The notes under the pieces are model-generated. The model was not told the origin of the DNA. It saw nothing but the letters and a program-made list of their open reading frames with translations, and made no database searches. Of a stretch of 64,000 nucleotides of DNA, positions 28,421 to 37,545 are shown one piece after another (position 1 is the stretch's first letter; every line of letters starts with the position of its first letter). This DNA comes from Solirubrobacter taibaiensis (lineage in GTDB: Bacteria; Actinomycetota; Thermoleophilia; Solirubrobacterales; Solirubrobacteraceae), in the NCBI GenBank assembly GCA_027587225.1, contig JAPDDQ010000012.1, forward strand, positions 94,602-158,601. The letters are read 5' to 3'. A program made the translations under genes and the position numbers.

Positions 28421-29068
28421 TCAGAACCAGCGGTGGACGTGGCGGACGTCGAGCTCTGCGACTTGCTCTTTACTGAGACTCAAGGTGATCGAGTCGTTGC
28501 GCACCCGTTCCACGGCGCTCGCCGGGATGACGATCTCCCGCCGCCCCCAGAGATGGCCGCGCTCCAACACGATGTCGGCGGTCTCGCCGCCGCCGATCAG
28601 AAACCCTTCGACGTGGCCCAGATGGTGCCCATCGGTCGAGATGACCGCGCTCGAGCGACGGATCTCGACCTCGCGCTTGGGGATGCGGTGATACGTCAGC
28701 AGCACGTGCGGGTCGGGATCGACGACGGTCCCCATGCCATCCAGCTCCTGGTAGAGCGGGACGGCGAGCACGTCCTCGGTGCCGACGTCCCAGTCCGGAT
28801 CCTCGACGATCTGCTCGCCGGCGCGCACGTAGGCCGATTCCCGCAGCGGCTCGAGCGCCTCGACCTCGGCGATCGAGTGGTCCAGCGCGAGCCCGTCGCC
28901 CGCTGGTCGCACGCGCTCGATCGAGACGAGTCGCGCGTGCTCAGCGTGACGATGTGGCGCCACCACGACATGCGTGACGCGGCGCGAGATCGGGTCCACG
29001 ATGACGTCCACCAGCTCTCCGAACGCCGCGTCCGAGCACTGCACGCTGCTGCCGAAATCCAGCCTCAT
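28421..29068 (-). CDS. Tandem PRC-barrel domain protein
   Basis: A 215-residue protein with two PRC-barrel-like halves. The first covers about residues 1-80 (VQCSDAAFGELVDVIVDPISRRVTHVVVAP). The second covers about 145-210 (VISTDGHHLGHVEGFLIGG, then ERGHLWGRREIVIPASAVERV). PRC barrels occur in photosystem H subunits and RimM, and in many actinobacterial stress-associated proteins of unknown role. The ATG at 29068 starts the first barrel; the open frame upstream overlaps the pseudogene region and is not coding. The small downstream gene is probably co-transcribed. Confidence 0.75.
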   Translation of the reverse strand: MRLDFGSSVQCSDAAFGELVDVIVDPISRRVTHVVVAPHRHAEHARLVSIERVRPAGDGLALDHSIAEVEALEPLRESAYVRAGEQIVEDPDWDVGTEDVLAVPLYQELDGMGTVVDPDPHVLLTYHRIPKREVEIRRSSAVISTDGHHLGHVEGFLIGGGETADIVLERGHLWGRREIVIPASAVERVRNDSITLSLSKEQVAELDVRHVHRWF

Positions 29069-29103
29069 ACCCCGGATGCCACCACCTTTCGCGACCCGCG
29101 TCT

Positions 29104-29630
29104 TCACCCGGAGTGGGTGATCATGCGACGCCGCAGGTGCGGGTCCTGGAGTGCCGGCGGCGCGTACTCCTGATCGAGCGTGCCGATGTCGGTCCCGGGC
29201 GGCACGATCGCGTCGATGCGATCGAGGATCTCGTCGGTCAGCACGACGTCCGCGCCGACCAGCAGATCGTCGAGGTGCTGCATGGTGCGCGGGCCGAGGA
29301 GGGCGCTGGCGACGCCGGGGTGAGCGGTGGCGAAAGCCATGGCGAGGTGGGTCATCGCCAGGCCGGCTTCCTCGGCCAAGGGGACGGGTTGCTGCGGACA
29401 CGCCCGGTCAGGAGGCCTTGGCCGAACGGACGCCAGACCAGGGTTCCCATGCCGTAGCGCTGCGTGAGCGGGAGCACTTCGCGCTCGATGCCGCTGTCGA
29501 TGTAGTCGGTGCCGAGCCGGCGCAGGGAGTCCTCCACCGCCGTGGTGATCCAGCGCCGTGAGCCGCCCTGCTGGTTGGGGTCCTCCCCCATCGCCGGATG
29601 GCGATGGTGTTCGTCGAAGGCCTTACCCGG
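29104..29630 (-). pseudogene. Decayed aldo/keto reductase
   Basis: Pieces of a YhdN-like aldo/keto reductase remain in two minus-strand frames. One frame (about 29630-29390) reads GKAFDEHH, then [28 protein letters not shown] joined directly to [20 protein letters not shown] and [10 protein letters not shown]. The other (29379-29104) holds the C-terminus, [35 protein letters not shown] through APPALQDPHLRRR. Compared with intact family members, the N-terminus is absent, about 70 residues are missing after YID, and roughly 50-60 are missing with a frameshift after GRVR. The catalytic His/Lys region is lost. It cannot encode an active enzyme. Confidence 0.75.
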
Positions 29631-29745
29631 GGGTCGGGAGCGATGCAGGACGGTTAACCCGCCTCTATGCGTGAACCAACCGGTGAGCGGTTCGCCAGCG
29701 GGCACGAGTGCAGCCCCGCCGTCCCGCTGGGAGCCTGCCGGGCAT

Positions 29746-31296
29746 ATGCGACGGAACGCACTCCTCCTCCTCGGCGTGATCCTCTGCGCCGCTGTCATGG
29801 CCGGGCCGGCATCGGCCCAGGTCCAGCCCGCCGGGACCGGCGAGCCCCTCTACACGAACTCGACGCAGAACACGCAGTGGCTCGAATGGCCGGCGACGTC
29901 CGGGATCGACGCCTACCGCGTCCGCTACGACTACTACGAGAACAACGCGTTGGTCGCCAACCCGACGCAGAGCCCGGCGCCGAACGGCGCCACGAACGTG
30001 TGGGCCAACTGGTCCGGCGTGAAGACGCTGCAGCACGGCGGTCAGTACGGCATCTGCGCGCAGGGTCAGTTCCGGTTCCCGAACGACCCGTTGTGGTTCC
30101 CGCAGGGACCGAACTCGTGCTCGATGGGCACGACGCTCGGCCGCCGCGCGTACACGACGATCGACCGTTCCAAGCCGACGGCTGCGCTCCAGGTCGCCGG
30201 CGGGCGGGCGTTCGTCAACACCACGAACCTCGCGCTGAAGGTCGACTTCACCGACGATGTCGCCGGGCCGTTCCCCGCGAACTTCCTCTGCTTCCAGGTC
30301 GGCGGCTCCAGCGGCGTGTGCGACACGAGCAAGGGCGCGATCTACGGCTACAACGCGTCGTGCTCGGTCCCCGGCAGCGCCGGCAAGGCGACGACGTTCA
30401 CCTGCACCGCCGACTACGGCAACATCGTGGACGGCGACGTGTGGGCCTGCGTGATCGCGGCCGACGCCTCGATCCCGGACAACCCGAGCGGCCCGAACCA
30501 GACCGGCACGGCCGACAAGGCCAACCTATCCACCGCGAGCTGCGACAGCGTCGTGGTCGACCGCACCCCGCCGGTGGCCGCGATCAACACGGCCGCGACG
30601 ACGGTCAAGGTCGGCGACCTGCTCACCTTCCAGGGCAGCGCGACCGATGCCACGTCCGGCCTGACCGGTCCCGGCGAGTGGACGTTCGGCGACTCCGACG
30701 CCATCCCCAGCGGCGACACCATGACCCACATCTACGAGCAGCCCGGCACCTACGAGCTGACGTACACCGTCCGCGACGCCGCGGGCAACTCGACGACGGT
30801 GCGCAAGACGATCACCGTGCTCGACACCACCCCGCCGCCCGGTGACGACGATCCGGGCGACGACGGCCCGACCGATCCCGGCGAGGTCCACCAGCTCCGC
30901 GTCAACGCTCCGAACAAGGCGCGCGCCCGGGCCGAGTTCATCCCCGTCCAGCTGACCGCGACCAACCGCGGCCGGGTGCAGCTCCAGCTGCTCGACGGCA
31001 ACAAGGTGCTCGCCCGCGCCACCGTCCGGCTCGACCCGGACGGCACCGCCGACCACCGCCTGAAGCTCAAGAAGAACACCGCTCCCGGCCGCTACGTGCT
31101 CAAGGCGACCTGGACGCCGCCCCGCAGCGCGGCGATCACCAAGCTCCGCAACCTCCGGCTCGTCAAGAGCCCGTCCGTGCGGCGGCGCGCCAAGGCGAGC
31201 TCGCTCCACGGTGCGGTCGTCGGCGCCGGCCCGCGCGCCCTGCCCGACGGGGCCTTCCACGGCACCCGCCCCACACGCACGTTCAAGGTGAGCTGA
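29746..31296 (+). CDS. Secreted PKD/Ig-like domain protein
   Basis: A 516-residue exported protein with a signal peptide [24 protein letters not shown]. The N-terminal about 200 residues are a Cys-containing sandwich with no recognised family. A PKD-type domain follows ([48 protein letters not shown]). Next come a [14 protein letters not shown] linker and a basic C-terminal beta domain ([19 protein letters not shown]). This order is usual for actinobacterial surface or matrix proteins. The ATG at 29746 is chosen for the signal peptide; upstream in-frame codons overlap the pseudogene. No enzyme motif was seen. Confidence 0.72.
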   Translation: MRRNALLLLGVILCAAVMAGPASAQVQPAGTGEPLYTNSTQNTQWLEWPATSGIDAYRVRYDYYENNALVANPTQSPAPNGATNVWANWSGVKTLQHGGQYGICAQGQFRFPNDPLWFPQGPNSCSMGTTLGRRAYTTIDRSKPTAALQVAGGRAFVNTTNLALKVDFTDDVAGPFPANFLCFQVGGSSGVCDTSKGAIYGYNASCSVPGSAGKATTFTCTADYGNIVDGDVWACVIAADASIPDNPSGPNQTGTADKANLSTASCDSVVVDRTPPVAAINTAATTVKVGDLLTFQGSATDATSGLTGPGEWTFGDSDAIPSGDTMTHIYEQPGTYELTYTVRDAAGNSTTVRKTITVLDTTPPPGDDDPGDDGPTDPGEVHQLRVNAPNKARARAEFIPVQLTATNRGRVQLQLLDGNKVLARATVRLDPDGTADHRLKLKKNTAPGRYVLKATWTPPRSAAITKLRNLRLVKSPSVRRRAKASSLHGAVVGAGPRALPDGAFHGTRPTRTFKVS

Positions 31297-31305
31297 AGCT
31301 GACCA

Positions 31306-31337
31306 TGAGGGCGGAGGCCCGCACGCCTCCGCCCTCA
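31306..31337 (+). terminator. Strong hairpin after the PKD protein gene
   Basis: TGAGGGCGGAGGC and GCCTCCGCCCTCA pair perfectly over 13 bp around a 6-nt loop. The hairpin starts 9 bp after the stop codon and ends 26 bp before the next start, so it separates the PKD protein gene from the small gene downstream. Confidence 0.75.
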
Positions 31338-31363
31338 GGCAGTGCTTGTGCGAGGATCGATCG

Positions 31364-31609
31364 GTGAGCCGACGCGACCTCGTCCACATCATGGATGCGC
31401 TGTCGCGCCTATCGGGCGGAGCGGCAGGCGTCGGTGTGCCCGTGGCGGACGTCGACGAGGCGATCGGTCGCGGGCACCGCGACATGCGTACGCCGTTGAA
31501 TTTGCAGTCGCTCAGCGAGGACGGTCGTGCCGCTGCGCTCCCCGAAGGGACCTGGGCGCTGACCCCGGAAGGCGTCGCCTGGCTCCAGCAGGAGCGCGAT
31601 CTGTCCTAG
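31364..31609 (+). CDS. Small winged-helix-like hypothetical protein
   Basis: An 81-residue soluble protein starting at GTG 31364, preceded by GAGGA at a suitable distance; an in-frame GTG 18 nt upstream is an alternative. RRDLVHIMDALSRLSG, then MRTPLNLQSLSEDGRAAAL and WALTPEGVAWLQQER, suggest a small winged-helix fold, but no family is recognised. Its TAG stop overlaps the convergent SDR stop as CTAG. Confidence 0.5.
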   Translation: MSRRDLVHIMDALSRLSGGAAGVGVPVADVDEAIGRGHRDMRTPLNLQSLSEDGRAAALPEGTWALTPEGVAWLQQERDLS

Positions 31610-32358
31610 AGCAGCATCCCGCCGGTCGCGTCGAGGAACTGGCCGGTGACGAAGCGTGCGTCGTCGGAGGCGGCGAACGCGACGACGTCGGCGACATCGT
31701 CGGGCTCGCCGAGGCGCCCGAAGGCGGAGGCGACCGAGGCCTGCACCTGCTCGTTCCCGCGGAGCCAACCGGCGTTCATGTCGGTGTCGAGGATTCCGGG
31801 TGAGACCACGTTGACCGTGATCCCTCGTGGAGCGAGCTCCTGGGCCAGCTGTAGCGACATGACGTCGATCGCGGCCTTGGACATGCTGTAGGCGAGCAGC
31901 TCCGGGTACGCGCGGCGCGTGACGCCGGAGCTGACGGTCACGATGCGCCCACCGGAGCGCATCCGGGCGGCCGCGGCCTGGGCGATGAAGAGCGGGGCCC
32001 GCGCGTTGATCGCCATCTGCGCGTCGAAGTCGGCGCGCGTGGTTGTCGTCAGGTCACCGCCGATCGCGATCGCCGCGTTGTTGACGAGGACGTCCAGCCG
32101 CGCGGCGCCGGTGCGCAGCAGCAGCTCCTCGTCGAGCTTGGTGAACAGCGCGTCGACGTCGCCGTCAGCTCCGAACGGCTGGCCGATCGCGAACGCGCCG
32201 TTGCCGATGCTCGCCACGACCTGTTCCGCCGCGGCCTGGTTGGTGCCGTAGTGCACGGCGACCAGCGCTCCGTCGCGCGCCAGCCGCTCGGCGATCGCAC
32301 GGCCGATCCCTCGCGAAGCGCCGGTGACCAGCGCGATCCTGCGTTCTGTAGTCATCAC
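31606..32358 (-). CDS. Short-chain dehydrogenase/reductase (FabG-like)
   Basis: A 250-residue classical SDR with NAD(P)-binding TGASRGIGRA, NNAA structural motif, the catalytic Ser in VTVSSGV and YSMSK (Tyr, Lys), and a C-terminal GQFLDATGGMLL. It reduces an unknown keto or oxidises a hydroxy substrate. Adjacent ATGs at 32358 and 32355 are both possible starts. The start codons lie inside a perfect 28-bp inverted repeat that a TetR protein encoded next door probably binds. The xenobiotic-type inducer is unknown. Confidence 0.88.
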   Translation of the reverse strand: MMTTERRIALVTGASRGIGRAIAERLARDGALVAVHYGTNQAAAEQVVASIGNGAFAIGQPFGADGDVDALFTKLDEELLLRTGAARLDVLVNNAAIAIGGDLTTTTRADFDAQMAINARAPLFIAQAAAARMRSGGRIVTVSSGVTRRAYPELLAYSMSKAAIDVMSLQLAQELAPRGITVNVVSPGILDTDMNAGWLRGNEQVQASVASAFGRLGEPDDVADVVAFAASDDARFVTGQFLDATGGMLL

Positions 32359-32368
32359 TACAGAACGC
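32341..32368. promoter_or_regulatory. Perfect TetR-type operator over the SDR start
   Basis: GCGTTCTGTAGT and ACTACAGAACGC form 12-bp arms that match perfectly around the 4-bp spacer CATC. The repeat covers the first codons of the SDR gene. Its position between divergent SDR and TetR genes, and a second related copy 33 bp away, mark it as the repressor's binding site. Confidence 0.75.
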
Positions 32369-32374
32369 TAGCAC

Positions 32375-32400
32375 CGTTATGTAGCGAGCGCTATAGAATG
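32375..32400. promoter_or_regulatory. Second, imperfect TetR operator and tetR -10 region
   Basis: CGTTATGTAGC and GCTATAGAATG form 11-bp arms around the spacer GAGC, with 8 of 11 positions paired. They match the first operator's CGTTCTGTAGT/ACTACAGAACG pattern. Its centre is 33 bp, about three helical turns, from the first centre. TAGAAT at 32394-32399, within this copy, is the likely -10 of tetR, so binding here would repress the regulator itself. Confidence 0.65.
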
Positions 32401-32409
32401 TGGTGCGAG

Positions 32410-32964
32410 ATGGCCCGCCCCCGCAGCTTCGACCGCGACGCCGCCCTCGAGCAGGCGATGCTCCTGTTCTGGGAACGCGGCTACGACGAGACCTCGATCG
32501 GTGACTTGACGGCCGCGATGGGGATCGCCGCACCGAGCCTCTACGCGGCGTTCGGCGACAAGCGCCGTCTGTTCGAGGAGGCGGCCGAGCTCTACGAGCG
32601 CCAACCCGACGCGCCGCTCGTCACCGGCCTGCGGGAACCGACGGCCCGCGCCGCCATCGCACGCGTCCTCGAGCTGGCCGCCCGCGAGTACACGGCGCCG
32701 ACCCACCCGCGCGGTTGCTTCGTCAACGCCGAACCGCTCCTCGGGGACCGCCGGGCCGCGGGCCGTGCGGCACTGGTCGCCCGGTTTCACGAGGCGCAAG
32801 TCGCCGGTGAGTTCCCGGACGACACCGATCCATCGGCGCTCGCCGACTACATCCAGGCCGTGCTCGCGGGGATGTCCTCACAGGCCCGCGACGGCGGGAC
32901 GCGCGCGGAGCTCGAGGCGATCGCCAACGTCGCCCTCCTCGCGTTTCCGCGCCGTCCCCGATGA
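32410..32964 (+). CDS. TetR/AcrR-family repressor of the adjacent SDR gene
   Basis: A 184-residue repressor beginning MARPRSFDRDAALEQAMLLF. Its helix-turn-helix (WERGYDETSIGDLTAAMGIAAPSLYAAFGDKRRLFEEA) belongs to the AcrR/NemR-like group that often controls an adjacent SDR gene. The C-terminal domain carries PRGCFVNAEPLLGD, where a cysteine sits at the same place as in redox- or electrophile-sensing NemR-type members. Two related operators lie in the divergent 51-bp gap. Electrophile sensing is inference only. Confidence 0.83.
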   Translation: MARPRSFDRDAALEQAMLLFWERGYDETSIGDLTAAMGIAAPSLYAAFGDKRRLFEEAAELYERQPDAPLVTGLREPTARAAIARVLELAAREYTAPTHPRGCFVNAEPLLGDRRAAGRAALVARFHEAQVAGEFPDDTDPSALADYIQAVLAGMSSQARDGGTRAELEAIANVALLAFPRRPR

Positions 32965-32967
32965 ACG

Positions 32968-33225
32968 TCAGGTCACTGGACGGCGACGAGGCGTGGCCGC
33001 GATCACGCCGGACCCGCCGTGTCGGGTCACGTTGCCGTCCGTGACCGTCACGAGTCCGCGTTCGGCCAGTTCCAGGGCGGTGCGGCAGTTCTCGACGCCG
33101 GTGACGGCGAGCCGATTGGCGTTGGCGCAGAGCGCGCTGAGCATCGCTTGCTGGGCGCCGTTGAGCGAGCGGGACGTTCCCGGCGCAACCCGCATGAAGG
33201 TCAGAACGGTCGGGCCCGAGTCCAT
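32968..33225 (-). CDS. Small hypothetical protein
   Basis: An 85-residue protein (GAQQAMLSALCANANRLAVTGVENCRTALELAERGLVTV in the middle) with two cysteines and a basic C-terminus (RRRPVT). No family is recognised; the helix followed by ERGLVTVTDGNVTRHG could be a truncated winged helix. It is supported as a real gene by a TAGAGT hexamer 6 nt before its ATG. It ends 3 bp from the convergent TetR stop. Confidence 0.5.
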   Translation of the reverse strand: MDSGPTVLTFMRVAPGTSRSLNGAQQAMLSALCANANRLAVTGVENCRTALELAERGLVTVTDGNVTRHGGSGVIAATPRRRPVT

Positions 33226-33231
33226 CGGGCC

Positions 33232-33237
33232 ACTCTA
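33232..33237 (-). promoter_or_regulatory. Leaderless-type -10 of the 85-residue gene
   Basis: On the minus strand TAGAGT is followed by 6 nt and ATG. It lies in the short gap after typA and could give the small gene its own start of transcription. Confidence 0.45.
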
Positions 33238-33256
33238 CGCCGAAGCCGGCCGTCGG

Positions 33257-35107
33257 TCAGTCGCTGGTCTTCGCGGCTGCGCGGCTGGCCTTGACGCGGT
33301 CGGTCGCGCTGAGCAGGACCTTGCGCAGCCGCACGCTGTCGGGAGTGACTTCGACACATTCATCGGGACGGATGAACTCCAGGGCCTGGTCCAGCGACAG
33401 GCGCATGGCCGGCACGATGTTGACCATGTCGTCGGCGTTGGCCGACCGGATGTTCGTCTGCTTCTTCTCGCGCACGGCATTGACGTCGAGGTCGTCCGCG
33501 CGGGCGTTCGAGCCGACGATCATGCCCTCGTAGACCTCCTCGCCGGGGCCGACGAACAGGCCGCCGCGCTCTTGCATCCGCATGATCGCGAACGACGCGG
33601 TCTTGCCCGTGCGGTCGGCGACCAGTGACCCCGACGCGCGGGTCTTGATGTCGCCCTGCCACGGCTCATAGCGCTCGAAGACCGAGTGCATGATCCCTGA
33701 GCCGCGGGTCTCGGTCATGAACTCCGTGCGGAAGCCGATCAGGCCGCGGGCGGGCACCAGGTACTCCAGCCGCACCCAGCCCGTGCCGTGGTTGATCATC
33801 TGCTCCATGCGGCCCTTGCGCAGGGCCATGAGCTGCGTGACCGTGCCGAGGTAGTCCTCAGGCACGTCGATGGCCATCCGCTCGATCGGCTCGTGGATCT
33901 TGCCATTGACCGTCTGGGTGACGACCTTGGGCTTGCCGACCGTGAGCTCGAACCCCTCGCGACGCATGGTCTCCACGAGCACGCCGAGCTGCAGCTCACC
34001 GCGACCCTGCACTTCCCAGGTGTCAGGGCGCTCGGTGTCCAGGACCCGGATCGACACGTTGCCGACGAGCTCGGCCTGGAGCCGATCGGAGATCTGACGC
34101 GCGGTGAGCTTGGAACCGCTCTTGCCGGCCAGCGGGCTGGTGTTGATGCCGATCGTCATGCCCAGCGCGGGCTCGTCGACGCTGACCGGGGGCAGCGCCT
34201 TGGGGTCCTCGGCGTCGGCGATCGTGTCGCCGATGGTGATCTCCGGGAAGCCGGCCAGGGCGATGATGTCGCCGGGCGCGGCGCTGGCCGCGGCGATGCG
34301 ACTCATCCCCTCGGTGATGTACAGCTCGACGACGCGGACCTTCTCGACGGCGCCCGACTCGTGACGGCACCACGCCACCGTCTGCCCCTTCTTGATCGTG
34401 CCGTTGTGCACGCGGCAGAGCGCCAGCCGACCGACATACGCGGAAGCGTCGAGGTTGGTGACCAGCGCCTGCAGGCCATGACCTTCGGTGTAGGTCGGCG
34501 CCGGAACGGCGGACACCAGCAGATCCAGCAAGGGCTTGAGGTCGGTCCCGTCGACGCCCTGCTCCAGCGACGCCTGCCCCGCCCGCGCGTTCGTGTAGAC
34601 GATCGGGAACTCGATCTGGTCCTCGTTGGCGTCGAGGTCGATGAACAGCTGGTAGACCTCGTCGACGACCTCGCTGATGCGGGCGTCGGGACGGTCGACC
34701 TTGTTGATGACCAGGATGACCGGCAGGTTCGCCTGCAGGGCCTTGCGCAGGACGAACCGCGTCTGGGGCAGCGGCCCTTCAGAGCTGTCGACCAGGAGCA
34801 CCACGCCGTCGACCATCGTCAGGCCGCGCTCGACCTCGCCGCCGAAATCCGCGTGGCCCGGGGTGTCGACGAGGTTGATCTTGACCTCGCCGACCCCGTC
34901 CGCGACGTAGCGGATGGCCGCGTTCTTGGCCAAGATGGTGATCCCACGCTCCCGCTCCTGGTCCATGGAGTCCATCACCCGGTCGGTGACTTCCTCGTGG
35001 GCGGAGAACGTCCCCGACTGCCGCAACAGGGCGTCGACGAGGGTCGTCTTGCCGTGATCGACGTGAGCGATGATGGCGACGTTGCGCAGGTCGTGACGGG
35101 CAGGCAT
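33257..35107 (-). CDS. typA: Ribosome-associated GTPase TypA/BipA
   Basis: A 616-residue translational GTPase of the EF-G-like family, involved in ribosome assembly and stress responses. G1 is AHVDHGKTT, the switch region has RERGITI, G3 is [12 protein letters not shown] and G4 is VINKVDRP. Domain II follows, then [24 protein letters not shown], which is specific to TypA, and a C-terminal TypA domain with [22 protein letters not shown]. The ATG at 35107 gives the family start [19 protein letters not shown]. Length is normal. A TACGGT hexamer 7 nt upstream indicates a leaderless mRNA. Confidence 0.96.
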   Translation of the reverse strand: MPARHDLRNVAIIAHVDHGKTTLVDALLRQSGTFSAHEEVTDRVMDSMDQERERGITILAKNAAIRYVADGVGEVKINLVDTPGHADFGGEVERGLTMVDGVVLLVDSSEGPLPQTRFVLRKALQANLPVILVINKVDRPDARISEVVDEVYQLFIDLDANEDQIEFPIVYTNARAGQASLEQGVDGTDLKPLLDLLVSAVPAPTYTEGHGLQALVTNLDASAYVGRLALCRVHNGTIKKGQTVAWCRHESGAVEKVRVVELYITEGMSRIAAASAAPGDIIALAGFPEITIGDTIADAEDPKALPPVSVDEPALGMTIGINTSPLAGKSGSKLTARQISDRLQAELVGNVSIRVLDTERPDTWEVQGRGELQLGVLVETMRREGFELTVGKPKVVTQTVNGKIHEPIERMAIDVPEDYLGTVTQLMALRKGRMEQMINHGTGWVRLEYLVPARGLIGFRTEFMTETRGSGIMHSVFERYEPWQGDIKTRASGSLVADRTGKTASFAIMRMQERGGLFVGPGEEVYEGMIVGSNARADDLDVNAVREKKQTNIRSANADDMVNIVPAMRLSLDQALEFIRPDECVEVTPDSVRLRKVLLSATDRVKASRAAAKTSD

Positions 35108-35114
35108 TGCCGTA

Positions 35115-35120
35115 ACCGTA
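35115..35120 (-). promoter_or_regulatory. Leaderless-type -10 of typA
   Basis: On the minus strand TACGGT is followed by 7 nt and the ATG of typA. No ribosome binding site fits between them. Confidence 0.5.
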
Positions 35121-35156
35121 GAACAGAGGCTGCCCACGGACCGAACTCGCGGCCCG

Positions 35157-35951
35157 TCAGACCGGTTCGACCGCGACGTCCTCCGCGCCGGCCACGGGCT
35201 TGAGCTTGGTGCCCGTGATCTTGCGCTCGCGGATCTCCAGGCGGCGGGACAGCCGGGAGAGCGCGTAGTTGACCACGACGAACAGGAACCCGATGAAGAT
35301 GAAGACCTGCAGGATCGGGGCCTGGATCTCGACGAAGAAGCCCGAGGAGGTGACGATGCGGCCGCGGCGCATCACCTCGGTGATGGCGATGATGGACACG
35401 AGCGTCGTGTCCTTGTTCAAGGTGATCAGCTGCGAGACCGTGGCCGGCACCATGCGACGCAGGCCTTGGGGCAGGATCACGTAGCGCAGGGCCTGGACGC
35501 GCGTCATGCCCATGGCGGAGGCCGCCTCGCCCTGCCCCTTCGGCAGCGAGAGGATGCCCGCGCGCATGATCTCCGCGAGGACGGCGCTGTTGTAGAGGAT
35601 CAATCCGAGGAAGGCGCCGAGCACCAACCCCGACTCAAAGGCCTCCGGCGCCCAGGAGGGCACCGCGTCCTCCCACGCCTGCTTCCACGAGGACGGCAGC
35701 CCGAGCGCGAAGTACAAGATCAGGAAGATCAGCGGCAGGTTGCGGAAGACGTCGACCCACGTGCCGGCGATCCAGCTCAAGGGCTTGAACACCGACAGCC
35801 GCGCGAGCGCCAGCAGCAGGCCGACGATCAGCGCGAAGATCATCGAGATCACCGCGATCTCGAGGTTGATCAGGAACCCCTCGAGGATGAACCGGGCGTT
35901 GTTGCCGGTCCACAGCCATTCCCAGTTGTCCGGGCTGAAGAGGTAGTTCAT
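35157..35951 (-). CDS. Amino-acid ABC transporter permease (GluD-like)
   Basis: A 264-residue membrane permease of the polar amino acid (PAAT) family. It has about five transmembrane helices and the EAA loop ASAMGMTRVQALRYVILPQGLRRMVPATVSQ that contacts the ATPase. NTTDTT-like TLNKDTTLVSIIAITEVMRRG is typical of glutamate-type permeases. Its start overlaps the stop of the previous permease by 4 bp. It is the last gene of the four-gene importer, with typA about 50 bp beyond it on the same strand. Confidence 0.87.
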   Translation of the reverse strand: MNYLFSPDNWEWLWTGNNARFILEGFLINLEIAVISMIFALIVGLLLALARLSVFKPLSWIAGTWVDVFRNLPLIFLILYFALGLPSSWKQAWEDAVPSWAPEAFESGLVLGAFLGLILYNSAVLAEIMRAGILSLPKGQGEAASAMGMTRVQALRYVILPQGLRRMVPATVSQLITLNKDTTLVSIIAITEVMRRGRIVTSSGFFVEIQAPILQVFIFIGFLFVVVNYALSRLSRRLEIRERKITGTKLKPVAGAEDVAVEPV

Positions 35952-36601
35952 CGGGCGATCGCGTAACGCTTCTCGAGGAACCGGAAGATCAGCGTCGCCG
36001 CCCCGGTGAGGATGATGTAGCCGACCGCCGCCCAGAAGAACGTCGCGTCGGTCTCGAACGTGCGCGCCTGCACGATCCGGGCCTGCTTGAGAATGTCAGG
36101 CAGGGCGAGCAGCGAGACGCCGATGATCGCCGAGTTCTTGATCATCGCGATGATGATCGAGCCCAGCGGCGGGATGACCGTCCGGAACGCCTGCGGGAGG
36201 ACGATCCGTCGCAGCGTCTCCGGGTAGCCGAACCCGAGCGTGAGCGACGCCTCGATCTGGCCCTTGCCGACCGAGAACACGCCTGAGCGCAACGCCTCGG
36301 CCACGTAGGCCGCCGTGTACAGCCCCAAAGAGCCGATGCCGGCGACCCACGGGCCGATGCCCACTCCCGCGCGGCGCAGGCCGGCGTAGGAGATGAACAG
36401 GAGCACCAGCAGCGGGATGTTCCGGAACACCTCGACGTAGAGCCCGCCGAGGCGCTGCAGCCACTTGTTGGGCGCGATCCGGAACGCCGCCACCAGGGTG
36501 CCCACCACCATCGCCACCACAAAGGAGAAGACGACGAGGCGGCAGGTCACCCAGAAGCCCGAGAGCAGCTCGGGCCAGTACTCGGAAAGGACGTCGAACA
36601 A
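35948..36601 (-). CDS. Amino-acid ABC transporter permease (GluC-like)
   Basis: A 217-residue PAAT-family permease with about five transmembrane segments and the EAA loop ASLTLGFGYPETLRRIVLPQAFRTVIPPLGS. It reads from a TTG start; no ATG or GTG gives the family N-terminus, and length fits GluC-type proteins. The gap from the binding-protein gene is 12 bp and no strong ribosome binding site is visible, so translation may depend on coupling. It pairs with the overlapping downstream permease to form the channel. Confidence 0.84.
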   Translation of the reverse strand: MFDVLSEYWPELLSGFWVTCRLVVFSFVVAMVVGTLVAAFRIAPNKWLQRLGGLYVEVFRNIPLLVLLFISYAGLRRAGVGIGPWVAGIGSLGLYTAAYVAEALRSGVFSVGKGQIEASLTLGFGYPETLRRIVLPQAFRTVIPPLGSIIIAMIKNSAIIGVSLLALPDILKQARIVQARTFETDATFFWAAVGYIILTGAATLIFRFLEKRYAIAR

Positions 36602-36613
36602 GCGAGCGTGTGG

Positions 36614-37528
36614 CTAGTTGTTCTTGACCATCTCGACGGCTTCGTCCACGGTGATCGTCGGCGGCTCTGCCGTCTCACCCGTGTACTTGCCGATCCACTG
36701 CTGGTGCAGCTCGGCCCACTTGCCACTGTCCTTGAGCTCCTGGAAGACACCGTTGACGAACTCGGTGACCTCGGTCTCGTCCAGCTTGATGCCGGCGCCG
36801 TACGGCTCCTGCGTGAGCGGATCCCCGACGAGCTTGAGCGTCTCGTCCTGGATGATCATGCCGGTGAGGATCACGTCGTCGGTGGAGACCGCGTCCACGG
36901 CGCCGTTCTGCACGAGCTCCAGGCACTCCGAGTAGGAGTCGACGAGCTTGAGCTTGGCCTCGGGGGCCTGCTTCTTGAGGTTCGCCTCGTACGTCGAGCC
37001 GAGCGCGGTGCAGACGTTCTTGCCCGCGAGGTCCGCGACGCCCGTGATGTCCGAGTCGCCCGGGACCAGCACGCGACCGCGCGCGATGAAGTACGGGTCG
37101 GAGAAGTTGATCTGGGTAACCCGTTCCTCATTGATGGTCATCGTCGAGAGGATCAGATCCGCGGTGCCGTCCGTGAGGAACGGGATCCGGTTGTCGGAGA
37201 TCGCCTCGATGAACTTCGGCTCCACGCCGAGCTTGGCCGCGACGGCCTTGCCCATCTCCACGTCGAAGCCCTCGACCTCACCCGACTGCGGGTTCTTGAC
37301 GCCGAACGGCGGCACGTCGAACTTCACGCCGATCGTGATCTCGCCCTTGGCCTGGATCTTGCCCAGGGTCGTGGACGCTTCGAACTTCTCGGCCGGAGCC
37401 TCGGTCGCGGCCGGAGTGGACTCCCCTCCACTCGCCCCGCTGCCCGCAGGCTCCTCTTCGTCGCCGCAACCGGCGAACGCGAGCGCGCCCACCGTGAGCG
37501 CTACTCCCAACCATCGCAAACCCTGCAT
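36614..37528 (-). CDS. Amino-acid ABC transporter substrate-binding lipoprotein (GluB-like)
   Basis: A 304-residue lipoprotein with signal GVALTVGALAFAGC and an acylated cysteine at about 21, then a Ser/Glu/Pro-rich tether. The family 3 solute-binding domain follows: ITIGVKFDVPPFGVKN, EGFDVEMGKAVAAKLG, IPFLTDGTADLILSTMTI and FSDPYFIARGRVLV. It resembles glutamate/polar amino acid binders. GGAGGAA precedes the ATG. Given the divergent molybdenum hydroxylase operon, its ligand may be an amino-acid-like or heterocyclic carboxylate, which cannot be read from sequence. Confidence 0.87.
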   Translation of the reverse strand: MQGLRWLGVALTVGALAFAGCGDEEEPAGSGASGGESTPAATEAPAEKFEASTTLGKIQAKGEITIGVKFDVPPFGVKNPQSGEVEGFDVEMGKAVAAKLGVEPKFIEAISDNRIPFLTDGTADLILSTMTINEERVTQINFSDPYFIARGRVLVPGDSDITGVADLAGKNVCTALGSTYEANLKKQAPEAKLKLVDSYSECLELVQNGAVDAVSTDDVILTGMIIQDETLKLVGDPLTQEPYGAGIKLDETEVTEFVNGVFQELKDSGKWAELHQQWIGKYTGETAEPPTITVDEAVEMVKNN

Positions 37529-37545
37529 TTCCTCCGCCCTTCCCC

